64,000 nucleotides of DNA. It comes from Cladopsammia gracilis (Eukaryota; Cnidaria; Anthozoa; Scleractinia; Dendrophylliidae). Below, one piece after another: positions 55,076 to 64,000 of the stretch. The notes beneath the pieces are model-generated. The model saw nothing but the letters and a program-made list of their open reading frames with translations. It was not told the origin of the DNA and did no database searches. Numbering within the stretch: position 1 is the stretch's first letter; every line of letters starts with the position of its first letter. The stretch spans positions 271,001 through 335,000 of the forward strand of contig JAJGOT010000275.1 of the NCBI GenBank assembly GCA_022457155.1, read 5' to 3'. A program made the position numbers and the translations under genes.

Positions 55076-56042
55076 TTTGAGTATTTTAAGTTAAAATCAC
55101 GTTTTAATAATTAACGTTTCAACACAGCTATAATTTTATTTGGCCGAAAATCTGGACACACGCTGATAATGATACCACATGAAAACAAGGCTAAGTAACA
55201 GGTTAAACTTTAAATATGACAAACTATAATTTAATTTTTTGTAGAACTATAATTTAATTTTTTGTAGAAGAAAATGAAAAATATATGTCACGTATGACCT
55301 TATAGTTAAGTATTTCCTCCACCATCGAATAATGCCTTTTCAATGGAATGGCTTGTATCAGGTTATTACAGACTGGGCACTGGACACTAGTGTCCAGGTT
55401 TTGCATGGTTTTCAAGATGGCAGCCTCCATGTTAACTTACATTCATTGCTGGTAAGGAATTTTTCTTTTGTTAACATTATTAAAGGCTTGTATATTTTTT
55501 TATCAATACACAATAATACCTTTGTGCTAATTCACGAGATACAAGTAAACAGTTGCCATTTACATAATTATCAAACGTTTCCTGAATCGATTATGAAATA
55601 GAAACGTGTAAAACTATAACTAAAACCAAACTCAATCAAACCTCAATTCGAGATGATAGATCATGTTAAGTCATTGCAATTAGTACAAAAACATTCATCC
55701 AGCTTACTTCTTAGTTCACTAAGTTTCACTAGCAAATATTTACTAACAAAACTGGCAGGTTTTTTTTATAAACTTCAAGAGTGTACTAATTGTAAGATGG
55801 TATAGCCACTGAAAAAGTTTGCATGAGTTCTACCAAAAAACCTGCTGTTTTTTCTTTTTTAAATTTTTACTCACTGTTGTAATGATAAATTAATTTACGA
55901 GCAGATGTTTGCTATTAGATATTGTTTTGGCTCACAAACTCATTTTGAACCTTGATAAGCATGTTTTAATTTAAGTAGCAATGTCTATTATTTTAATATT
56001 GTAAACTTGATTTCAGTAACAGTTAGAGACTCCATCAAAATC
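55076..56042 (+). other. 5' region of the Academ-like element
   Basis: Non-coding sequence before the first likely start codon. A possible 5' exon ends at 55451 (CTG/GTAAGG) and a good acceptor precedes 56017 (TTGATTTCAG), which would make an untranslated leader; joining them in frame gives a stop at once. Confidence 0.4.
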
Positions 56043-57290
56043 ATGGACTGGGGGAAGTGTGTCATTTGCCAAAAAAGGACAAAAGAAGATTTGCAATGTC
56101 CTGCAAATTCAAAGAGAAAAGATGCTGGCGCTGGCTACACATCATTTGTAAGCAATCTCCAGGAATTCAAGAACCTTGGAATTACACCTGCAAGTTTCAA
56201 TGTCAGTTGCTTAGATGAAGGGCAGGGAATAGAGCAGACTCTTCGAGACAAAAAGGCTTCTTGGCACAAGTCATGTAGAGACATGTTTAGCAATACCAAG
56301 CTAGAGCGTGCCAAGAAAAGAAAACTAGCTGAAGCAGACGGCCAGAAAGTAAATGATGAAATAAACATGGAACAAAGTAGTTCCAGCCCCGTTAAGGCCA
56401 GACGATCCTATAGTATCCCAAGTTCTCAGAACCACTGTTTCTTTTGTGACACACTTGAAAGTCCCGAAAATCTTCATGCTGCTTCTACCCTTGAAGTCGA
56501 CCGTAACGTTAGGGAGTGTGCCGTTCTTTTGAAAGATAACAAACTTATTGCTAAGTTATCTGCTGGTGATTTGATAGCGATTGAGGCAAAATACCATGCA
56601 AAGTGCTTGGCTGGTCTGTATAATCGAGCAAGGCAGTTGAGGTCCCCAGCTACAAAACACACTACGAGTTCACCAATCGACCTTGGTGAACTTGCCTTTG
56701 CAGAACTCATTGCCTACATCGACGAAAGTCTTGAATTTAAAGAGCTTGCAGTACTAAAGCTTTCTGATCTGGCGAAATTTTTCGCCGCAAAAATGCAGGA
56801 ACTTGGAATTGAGTCCGGAAAAATAAATACTACGAGACTGAAAGACAGAGTATTGACAGCTTTTCCTGACCTTGTGGCACATACCCAAGGGAGAGAGGTG
56901 TTGTTGGCACTACAACATGAAATCGGAGGGGTGTTAAAGGCAGCAAAAGAGAAGGATTCTGAAGCATGGAACCTGGCAAAAGCGGCAAACATTGTACGCA
57001 GAGACATCCTGCAGGCAAAGAACTTATTTAACGGAACGTTTGCCCCAGAATGTCAGAAAAATGCTATTCCGGCATCCCTTAAAACTTTGATAGGCATGAT
57101 TATCAAAGGCCCAACCACCAAGATGGACCCTGCAGACAGTCAGGCGTGTCTTACAATCTCTCAGCTAATCGTATTCAACAGTATCTCGCGTGTTCGCGTT
57201 CGACCAGAATCTACTGGTAGCACTCATCATATCAGGGCTAGGGAGTGCCCGCTACCCATATATACAGCACTTAAAATTCACGGGCAACGA
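56043..57290 (+). pseudogene. Academ-like gene, block A: N-terminal zinc-binding-like region
   Basis: About 416 codons open without a stop. Cys/His pairs at CVICQ, SCLDE, WHKSC, and later CFFC and HAKC suggest one or two zinc-binding modules. The frame is lost near LKIHG, where the next frame over continues TRDKSLIDTFYNLG. Confidence 0.65.
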
Positions 57291-59482
57291 GGGACAAGTC
57301 TCTGATAGATACATTTTACAATCTGGGGATGTGCATTTCGTATGACAGACTTCTTTCCATATCCACTGACGTCGCTAACAGTGTGATCGAACGCTACGAC
57401 AATGAAGGGGTTGTATGCCCATCTAAACTTAGAGACGGACTATTTACTACTGCAGCGGTTGACAATATTGACCACAACCCCAGCTCAACCAGCTCCCGTG
57501 ACTCATTCCACGGCACCGCAATTTCACTAGTTCAGCATCCAACTACCGATGAACCAGGGAATGAAAGAGCCATTGACGTCTTCGACCCAACCAAACATTC
57601 CACCTCCAAGAAGATAGCACAACTACCATCATGCTACAGTGAAGTACCACCCATCGCCCTACCCTCAAGTGAGCTTCGTGTTCCAGAGGTCACTGCACAA
57701 CTGACATCCTATTCTCAAGTGGCATCCAGTAGTGAAACCGATCATGAACAAGACTGGCTAGAGAATACCAAGGAGCTTCTCTCCAAGGAAGAACTTGCTA
57801 AAGACGATTCTGTCTCTTGGGCCGCCTACCGCGCATCAAAATCTTCATTATCAAGTCACAAGCCTGCCATCATTTCTTTACTGCCGATGTTTCTAGAGAA
57901 TGCGCATTCATTAGCAATGATTGCGCATTCCATGAAAGTGATCAAATGTGCTGTACAACACGTCAACCCATCCCAGATCCCAGTTATTGCTGTCGACCAG
58001 CCCCTGTTTGCTCTGGCCAAACAAATCCAGTGGACGTTCGGTGATTTATACAATGAAAATCAATTTGTCATCATGCTTGGAGGACTCCACATTGAAATGG
58101 CTGCATTTAAAATGCTCGGAAAGTGGTTGAATGGCAGTGGGTGGACAGAAGTGCTTTGCAATGCAGGGGTCGCGACACAAGGCGTGGCCGATTCCTTCCT
58201 GAGTGCAAGTCATTTAACTCGAACACGGCGAGCACATCAAGTAACTGTAGCAAGTCTGTACATACTGATGAACAAAGCATACGATAACTATACTGCTAAT
58301 GTTGGAGAGAGTGATCAGGCCAAATCGTTCCAAGAATGGAAAGAAGAAATGTCAAGCAAATGCCCGCAGTTTCTGTACTGAGTCAGGGTACTGGATTTGC
58401 AGCTCTGTTGTCTACAGCTAGTGAGAGCATTCAGGGAGGCCAACTTCCCCTTGTACATGAAAGCCATTAAGGAGATCGCGCCATGGATGTTTGCTCTGGA
58501 CCATCCCAACTACTCCAGATGGCTTGCTGTGCATTACAGAGATATGTGCGATCTTCCAGTCAAGCATCCAGAGGTGTTCACTCAGTTCAGCAAAGGGTCT
58601 TTTGTGGTGCACAAGACAGAGAGGTTGTTTTCTTCTTTAGCGCTAGACCATGCACATGAGCAAGTTAATAGTGAAATCAAAGGCGAAGGAGGTGCAGTTG
58701 GGCTCACAGAAAACCCTGCAGCTCTCAGAAGATGGATGGTCTCAGGTCCGGAGTCAGCACGTATGGTTGAAGAATTCGAAGATGACATTTCCGCCGCCGA
58801 GACGAAAAGCCATCACGAGCAGAAGCCAGGTGTTCAAAACGCGTTTGCCAAAGATGTCCGCAATGTGGTCTCCTCCATTGAAGAACTCGGAAATCCATTC
58901 CTGGAAGAAGGCAATGAGCTAATAGCAATCCACACAAAGGACGTCATGGATACTGCAGTTGTTGCCACCGTGCAAAACGTGAAAAAAGTCGGAGAAGAGC
59001 AATTCCAAAAATTCGTCAAAGAAAGATTCATCGACCGAACCAAACCCATTTCAGATCCTCTGAAACGAAATAACCTCCCTATATTCAGCACTCAGTGCAA
59101 GAAGATTGCTTCAAAAGAGAAAGCTAAAGTGGGAGCTTTGAAGGAAGACTGCGCTCTATTTTTTAGGCTGTACATAGCTTGTCAAAGCCGAGATGGCAAT
59201 TTGGAAGAGTTCTTCCGGTTTGAGAACCAGCCCTGGCCTCCATCACTCTCACAAATGGGCCAGCTCAGAGGAGGACAGAAAGCGGATCTGGTGAAGTGCT
59301 TACCCAATGTCTCTGCACAAATAACAGCTGTGGACGCGGTCATTCTTGACGGGGCCGTTATTGTTCAGATGTTACCACCAAGAACAGCGCAAACATTTGA
59401 GGAATACTTCCATACTGTGTTCTCCCCTTATATCCTGGGACAGCTTCAAGCAGCGAACAGACTTAACCTAGTGACGACTTGA
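57290..59482 (+). pseudogene. Academ-like gene, block B: central region with in-frame TGA
   Basis: One frame runs through the region, broken only by TGA at 58379-58381 (CPQFLY-stop-VRVLDLQL). It includes QPLFALAKQIQW, NQFVIMLGGLHIEMA and NYSRWLAVHYRDM, which resemble conserved parts of large cnidarian transposon proteins that I cannot name with certainty. Confidence 0.65.
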
Positions 59483-59516
59483 CCTAGTGACTTGACCTAG
59501 TGACTTGACCTAGTAG
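59464..59516 (+). repeat. 13-15 bp tandem expansion
   Basis: GACTTGACCTAGT occurs about three times in a row after a related TTAACCTAGTGAC. It introduces stops at the end of block B. Confidence 0.85.
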
Positions 59517-59532
59517 CGGGAAAAGAGAGGCT

Positions 59533-60428
59533 ATAATTTTAAGAAAAACGACAAAACGTTTTAGTTTGAAGAACATGTTTCGACAGCAACTTCTGTCATC
59601 TTCAGTTAATTAATAGTGTACAAAGCGTTGACAGTGAATATATAAGTGGAAACAAATGTTAATTATGCTAGTAACAACAATGTAAGTAAAAGCGTGACAA
59701 TGTGAGAATTATAAGGATAGTTTCAAATTTACATGATGTAATTGTTGATTCAAAGACGGTTTTTCTCTGAATATGAAAAGCCTCTTTTATCTTAAGTTAC
59801 TCAGAAAAAGATTCGTCACTTTATCAAGCACTATTGTAATGATTTGGATATAAAATTAGTTTTTTCTTCCTTTAAGATAGGCAACATGTTTAGCGTGAAA
59901 GACCCTGTCCCTGACGGGCTTCGTTCGCGTGTGGTTTATAAGTTTGTATGTGCGGGCTGTAATGCCTGTTATGTCGGCGAAACAACCCGGCATTTTTCCA
60001 CACGCGTGCGTGAGCACTTAGTCAATGACAGGACCTCGCACATTTTCAAACATCTACTGAATTCTGAACATTGCCGTACGTTGTGTTCACAAGATTGCTT
60101 TCATATTTTAGATCACGCTTCTACGAGTTTCCAACTTAAGATAAAAGAGGCTTTTCATATTCATAGAGAAAAACCGTCTTTGAATCAACAATTACATCAT
60201 GTAAATTTGAAACTATCCTTATAATTCTCACATTGTCACGCTTTTACTTACATTGTTGTTACTAGCATAATTAACATTTGTTTCCACTTACATATTCACT
60301 GTCAACGCTTTGTACACTATTAATTAACTGAAGATGACAGAAGTTGCTGTCGAAACCTGTTTTTCAAACTAAAACGTTTTGTCGTTTTTCTTAAAATTAT
60401 AACCTGCCTGCTAACATCTAGACCTTTT
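59533..60428 (+). mobile_element. Penelope-like element fragment with an inverted copy of its own 3' end
   Basis: The right part ends with a GIY-YIG endonuclease frame and a 3' region (59797-60428). The first 265 bases (59533-59797) are a reverse-complement copy of that 3' region (60137-60405). The flanking 14-bp direct repeat GGAAAAGAGAGGCT (59519-59532, 60429-60442) is the target duplication. 5' truncation with an inverted terminal piece is usual for Penelope-like elements. Confidence 0.8.
59797..60224 (+). pseudogene. GIY-YIG endonuclease end of a Penelope-like protein
   Basis: The frame is open from about 59797 to TAA at 60222-60224. It reads FKIGNMFSVKDPVPDGLRS, then VVYKFVCAGCNACYVGET with the GIY-YIG-like VYKF...CYVGET pair, RHFSTRVREHL, a Cys/His cluster (HIFKHLLNSEHC, LCSQDCF) and KEAFHIHREKPSLN with the expected final Glu-x-x-Asn pattern. 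GIY-YIG is the endonuclease joined to reverse transcriptase in Penelope-like elements. The reverse transcriptase itself is absent. Confidence 0.8.
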
Positions 60429-60442
60429 GGAAAAGAGAGGCT

Positions 60443-60552
60443 CTGGGCAACGACGGAAAGTGCTTCCTTCGACCCGAATTCCTTCTGATTGGAAAGGATT
60501 TCTGCGAGTCGACAACAACAAGGATGAACTTTTCAAACTGCTGGCAAACAAG
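60443..60552 (+). pseudogene. Academ-like gene, block C (exon before the intron)
   Basis: The frame reads RRKVLPSTRIPSDWKGFLRV then DNNKDELFKLLANK and ends at donor AACAAG/GTAATA. With the Penelope-like insertion removed it follows block B. Confidence 0.65.
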
Positions 60553-60742
60553 GTAATAATGATGACAACAATAATAACAGTTATGATGAAAAATATATAT
60601 AATAATAACATGATAGATATTATACATAGAAAGACAAACAACAAATGTAGTTGAAAATGTTTTAAATCTTGCGTATATAATAGAATATATAAGGGATAAA
60701 TGGTAAAATCTTGTCTAAATATAAGTTTATTTGTCCTTTAAG
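60553..60742 (+). other. Intron in the Academ-like gene
   Basis: A 190-bp A/T-rich stretch with GTAATA at the start and TTTGTCCTTTAAG at the end; phase 0. Confidence 0.6.
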
Positions 60743-61648
60743 GCGGTTTCACTGACGCTTCCAGATGGTAAGGAGATCTACACCACACACGGCGAAGGAG
60801 TCTTGTCTTCATCCAACCGAGTGGACATGCACGTCCTTGAACCTTGCACGCATGAAGAGGCGGACACCCGTTTGATGATCCATGCATTAGATGCAAGCCT
60901 GTGTGGTCATCGACGAATAAAGATCAGAAGCAATGACACAGATGTGGTTGTTTTAGCCATTTCAGTTGCTAACACCATTCAAGCAGATGAGCTGTGGATC
61001 ACCTATGGTTCCGGAAAGCATCTGCACAACCTTCCCGCACACTCCATAGCCACGTCGTTAGGCCGAGAGAAATCGTCAGCATTACCCATGTTCCACGCCT
61101 TAACGGGGTGCGACACTGTATCTTTCTTTGGTGGACGAGGTAAAAAGACGGCATGGGATGTGTGGAAAGTATTTCCGGAACTGACACCAGTGCTCAGATC
61201 TCTTACAGCATCACCTGAAGATATCAGTGAAGAGTGTATGGCTATAATTGAAAGATTTGTGATTCTTCTGTACGATCGAACGAGCAGCCTTGCAAAAGTC
61301 AATGAAATGAGGTAAGAGCTATTTTCAAAGAAATCGAGAAGTCTTGACAGCATCCCCCCCACTCAAGCAGCACTCTTACAGCATACCAAGAGAGCAGTAT
61401 TTCAAGGGGGCTACATTTGGGCTCAGACTCTTCTAACCCGACCATTAGTACCATGTCCTTCTGACTGGGGATGGCAACGTGATGGCAGTTCCTGGGCACC
61501 ACAATGGACAACACTTCCGCAAGCGAAGCATACCTGTTACGAACTGATCCGATGTGGGTGCAAAACTGCATGTGGAGGACGATGCAAGTGCATGAAGGCC
61601 AATTTGGCATGCACGGGCTTGTGCAATTGTGGCGGCAACTGCAACTAG
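60743..61648 (+). pseudogene. Academ-like gene, block D: XPG/FEN-like nuclease core and Cys-rich tail
   Basis: The motifs CTHEEADTRLMIHALD (EAD at 60857-60865), IKIRSNDTDVVVLAIS (about 60929-60955) and FHALTGCDTVSFF (TGCD at 61103-61114) are in the order and spacing of the acidic residues of PIN/XPG-family nucleases. TAA at 61313-61315 interrupts the frame; beyond it the same frame runs YIWAQTLL to a Cys-rich end (RCGCKTACGGRCKCM and CTGLCNCGGNCN) and TAG. The tail resembles CXC-type metal-binding repeats. Confidence 0.7.
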
Positions 61649-62079
61649 GGTGACACTTAAGCAACAATAGTATTCAGGTGTAACGTTGACTAGATCATGT
61701 TAAGTGTTGTCCTAGAGAAGAAAATGCCACTCGTTGTTTTATTTTTTTTGGAAATGTGAAACTTGATAGCAATGACTTGAGTGATTATGCAAGTGACAAT
61801 TTTGCACATTGCAGAATCTTGATTAAATCTAGTAAAAGGAACATTAATAGAAATAAACTACTGTGTAAATGTAAGGTCGTCATTTTTGTATGCATATTAC
61901 ACCTGTAACATCATCATTTTAGCACAATCACATTCGCATTAAATCGGTCTCCTTTTGTGAAAATATTCTTGACTTTTTCTACCAGCCTCGTGTTAATATA
62001 GTGCTATTCTGGGCATGCGCAGTATCGATAAAATAAGTAATTTGTAGCTGTCGTATTCCTCTCAGCTTTATATTTTTAA
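61649..62079 (+). other. 3' untranslated region of the Academ-like element
   Basis: No coding signal. It ends where the right terminal repeat begins. Confidence 0.6.
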
Positions 62080-62472
62080 ATCTCAAACATGGACCCTTTC
62101 CTACTCTAAAAGCACTGAAAACGTATTTCTGAAATCTCCGGGCACAGGGATACCAAGTATCAGCTTGTCAGTTTCCACGAAAAGGTCACGTGACTACATT
62201 TAAATTTCTATGCGCAAAGCGAAAGACTCACTTATGAATATTAGAACGTTTCTGGGAAAAAAATTTCTTTAGAAAAGGCGTCTTAACAGGGTTTATATTT
62301 TCAGCCTCGTTTCCATGTTGTGTATTTTGTGACATGCGCAGTACTGGGCGCCAGTGGTGAATTTGGTCTGGCTCCATATCAAAAAATGTTGGTCTTGGTG
62401 ATGTCAGTAATTTGGCAAAGTTTCACGTTTTATCATAAAAGTGAACAATTGTGGTCGATAGCAGCTGGACTA
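62080..62472 (-). repeat. Right terminal inverted repeat of the Academ-like element
   Basis: Reverse-complement partner of 54681-55075. It ends GGTCGATAGCAGCTGGACTA, then the GTA target duplication. Confidence 0.85.
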
Positions 62473-62718
62473 GTAGTCTACCTAAAGAAACAAAAAAATC
62501 CCTCGACATTGGACAGCCAAATCTGGCATCTTGTATAGTTGCTCTCACTGAATCTTCATCCGGATGTCCGCCTTCGTCCACCTCAAACTTATAATCACAG
62601 GCCAGAAAGTAGTTAGTTTCCAGGGCCTTTCGTTTTAACCGACTTCCGATTTCCCTAACTATTTCCGCCTCCTCATCTTTTAGTTTTACAGCACATCTTT
62701 TAGTTGTGTACGGTCACA
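62473..62718 (-). pseudogene. N-terminal part of an integrase-type transposase, right of the Academ-like insertion
   Basis: On the minus strand the frame is open from about 62718, reading KLKDEEAEIVREIGSRLKRK, ETNYFLACDYKFEVDEGGH, ATIQDARFGCPMSRDFFVSL. Across the insertion (one GTA removed) the frame continues as GRLLESAQGQ into the fragment at 54680. No start codon is assigned. The function before disruption is inferred from the downstream GRP motif only. Confidence 0.55.
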
Positions 62719-64000
62719 TTTAATGATTCGGGGAAGCGAAGTATTCTGCTGTATCGCGGGCAAAATTGATTTTTGTCGCTTTAAAATTCGTACTATTACG
62801 CATAACAATGATGCCCAACATCGATGCATGGCATTCAAAACTGATGTATCGCGGACAAAATTGATTTATTTCATTTTAAAATTCGTATTATTATGCATAG
62901 CAATGATGTATGCACGTTCGATATTTTGTCCGTAAAAAAGCGCCATAATCGCCTGACAAATCGCGCCCAAATCGCACTGAAATCGCCGTGCGTTTACACA
63001 TGCGATTTGAAGATGCAACTTGCGCGCGACAAAAATTGCATCGAAAAGTGCGACAAAATTTGCACAAAAAATCACCTGTGTAAACGGGTCTTTACAGGCC
63101 GCCCTTGTACACCAGTATTAGGGTTTAATCAGATATGTTGCATTTCGCATGCCCCTAACAATAAAGGGGACAGAACTACACTGTGTATTAAGCAAATTCA
63201 AACTGTGTCAGTCCTGTCTTCATGTCCATTTTAAGAAGAAACGAACCTACCCGGTCGAAAGCTAGCTTTCAAGCCTGCATGCGGATCATAAGTAAAATAT
63301 ACTGTTGTGGAAAAGGAATACACAATACATGTAACTTGCTTCCTTATTTGTTGAGAAGTTAGGGATTTAGTATTTTTGTATTCTGTTTTGCTACATCATG
63401 CAGGAGAGGAGAAAAAGAGATTTTGGCTTCAAAGCAGCCCCCAAGATTCTAAGCGGGCCGAGCTCACAACTGTGGAAAAATCAGGTTTGTTATTAATGTA
63501 AACACTGCAAATTTAACTATACATATGGAAATACAGTGTTGTTAGTAGTTTTTGCAACATGAGTGGCCGTTTTGTGTCAGATTTACAATCATGAGGCGAA
63601 GGTACATGCTGTAAGCGATTGTACAATAAATGTAGATCTGATACAACATGCAAATGTTCGGTAGACTACTTATGAAATAAAAATGAAATGCTAATTAGTT
63701 ACAGCAACTAGTGGATGTACGTACATGTATATATGTTGCAGTTCAATTTTAGTTTCAGATCAAATTTTTTTTAACTATATATGAGGTTATAATTTTTTAA
63801 ACTTGTTTAAAATTTTTAACATACATGTAGGTTGTAACAATTGGTGGTTTGCACGTCGGCCATGTTGCATTGTCGTCCCCAGAGCTCTACGGTTTTTTTT
63901 AAATTGCGTCTCGTGTAGCTCTGGTAACGGTCAAAAATTTGAATGTTTTGCTTGGCCGTTTAAAAATGAATGCGCAACAAGGTAAAAAGTTTTAACCTTC
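62719..64000. other. Right end of the window, no gene recognised
   Basis: Two related stretches (about 62750-62830 and 62845-62910: CGCGGACAAAATTGATTT-like with ATTATGCATA) suggest an internal duplication. The frame at 62893-63234 lacks any domain. No splice-supported exon seen. Confidence 0.4.

Larger units (their letters stand above)
56043..61648 (+). pseudogene. Broken nuclease/transposase gene of the Academ-like element
   Basis: The reading frame starts at ATG 56043 (MDWGKCVICQ) and, by following homologous frames, reaches TAG at 61646-61648. Recognisable parts are an N-terminal Cys/His region (CVICQ, SWHKSC, then HCFFCDT, KYHAKC) that may be a zinc-binding module, a long middle region (ERYDNEGVVCPSKLRDGLF, VDNIDHNPSSTS, DSFHGTAISL), and a C-terminal nuclease core. 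Lesions are a frameshift near 57290, TGA at 58379-58381 (where a Trp is likely), a short tandem expansion near 59465-59516, a Penelope-like insertion at 59533-60428 and TAA at 61313-61315 (a likely former Gln). A GT/AG intron lies at 60553-60742. The copy cannot make its protein. Confidence 0.7.
54681..62472 (+). mobile_element. Academ-like DNA transposon, about 7.8 kb, degenerate
   Basis: Inverted ends begin TAGTCCAGCTGCTATCGACC and match for roughly 400 bp. GTA flanks both sides (54678-54680, 62473-62475). Between them is one large gene, now broken, whose C-terminal part is an XPG/FEN-like nuclease core followed by a Cys-rich tail. Academ elements are known for an XPG-type nuclease and 3-4 bp target duplications, which is why I choose that name; I could not identify the DDE transposase motifs, so the superfamily assignment is an inference. 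Differences between the two ends show that the copy is not young. Confidence 0.65.

Noticed and set aside
62893..63234. 113-codon frame rich in Cys and Lys
   Set aside because: No domain; lies in repeat-like sequence with CGCG-rich words.

Overview
The window looks like animal DNA, most probably from an anthozoan cnidarian such as a stony coral. This is inferred, not proven. It is AT-rich, has spliced genes with GT/AG introns, carries a death effector domain (DED) and von Willebrand factor A (vWA) domains, and is crowded with transposon families familiar from cnidarians: pogo/Tc1-type TA elements, TTAA-flanked piggyBac-type elements, an Academ-like element, a Penelope-like element, tRNA-derived SINEs and many small foldback elements.

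Two spliced genes on the + strand form a tandem paralogous pair. Gene 1 (7058-13676, 3 exons, 398 codons) encodes a vWA protein with an intact metal-site motif (DCTGSMG). Gene 2 (24134-49580, 5 well-supported exons plus a weaker sixth, about 655 codons) starts with a DED, has an unrecognised linker domain, and then a vWA-like domain whose metal-site motif is destroyed (DCATP). The intron position and phase inside the vWA domain, and the next junction, are the same in both genes, so they share an ancestor. The DED-vWA combination suggests a death-fold adaptor tied to innate immunity or apoptosis, but that role is inferred from the domains only.

1-7057 is repeats and unassigned sequence. 7542-12512 is intron 1 of gene 1 and holds foldback elements. 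13677-24133 is intergenic, with at least ten small elements, including a 1.75 kb pogo-like element (17292-19038) carrying a HIRAN-like pseudogene. Gene 2 has very element-rich introns: intron 1 (3.9 kb), intron 4 (15.3 kb, with a LINE tail, foldbacks, tRNA-like repeats and a 2.8 kb nested palindrome) and intron 5 (3.1 kb, with three elements nested one inside another).

54681-62472 is a 7.8 kb Academ-like DNA transposon with terminal inverted repeats of roughly 400 bp and a 3-bp GTA target duplication. It encodes a long protein ending in an XPG/FEN-like nuclease core and a Cys-rich tail, now broken by a frameshift, two in-frame stops, a small tandem expansion and a Penelope-like insertion. The element itself landed in an older minus-strand integrase-type transposase fragment, and deleting the element plus one GTA restores that fragment's reading frame. 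62720-64000 shows no gene. No rRNA, CRISPR array or functional tRNA was found.
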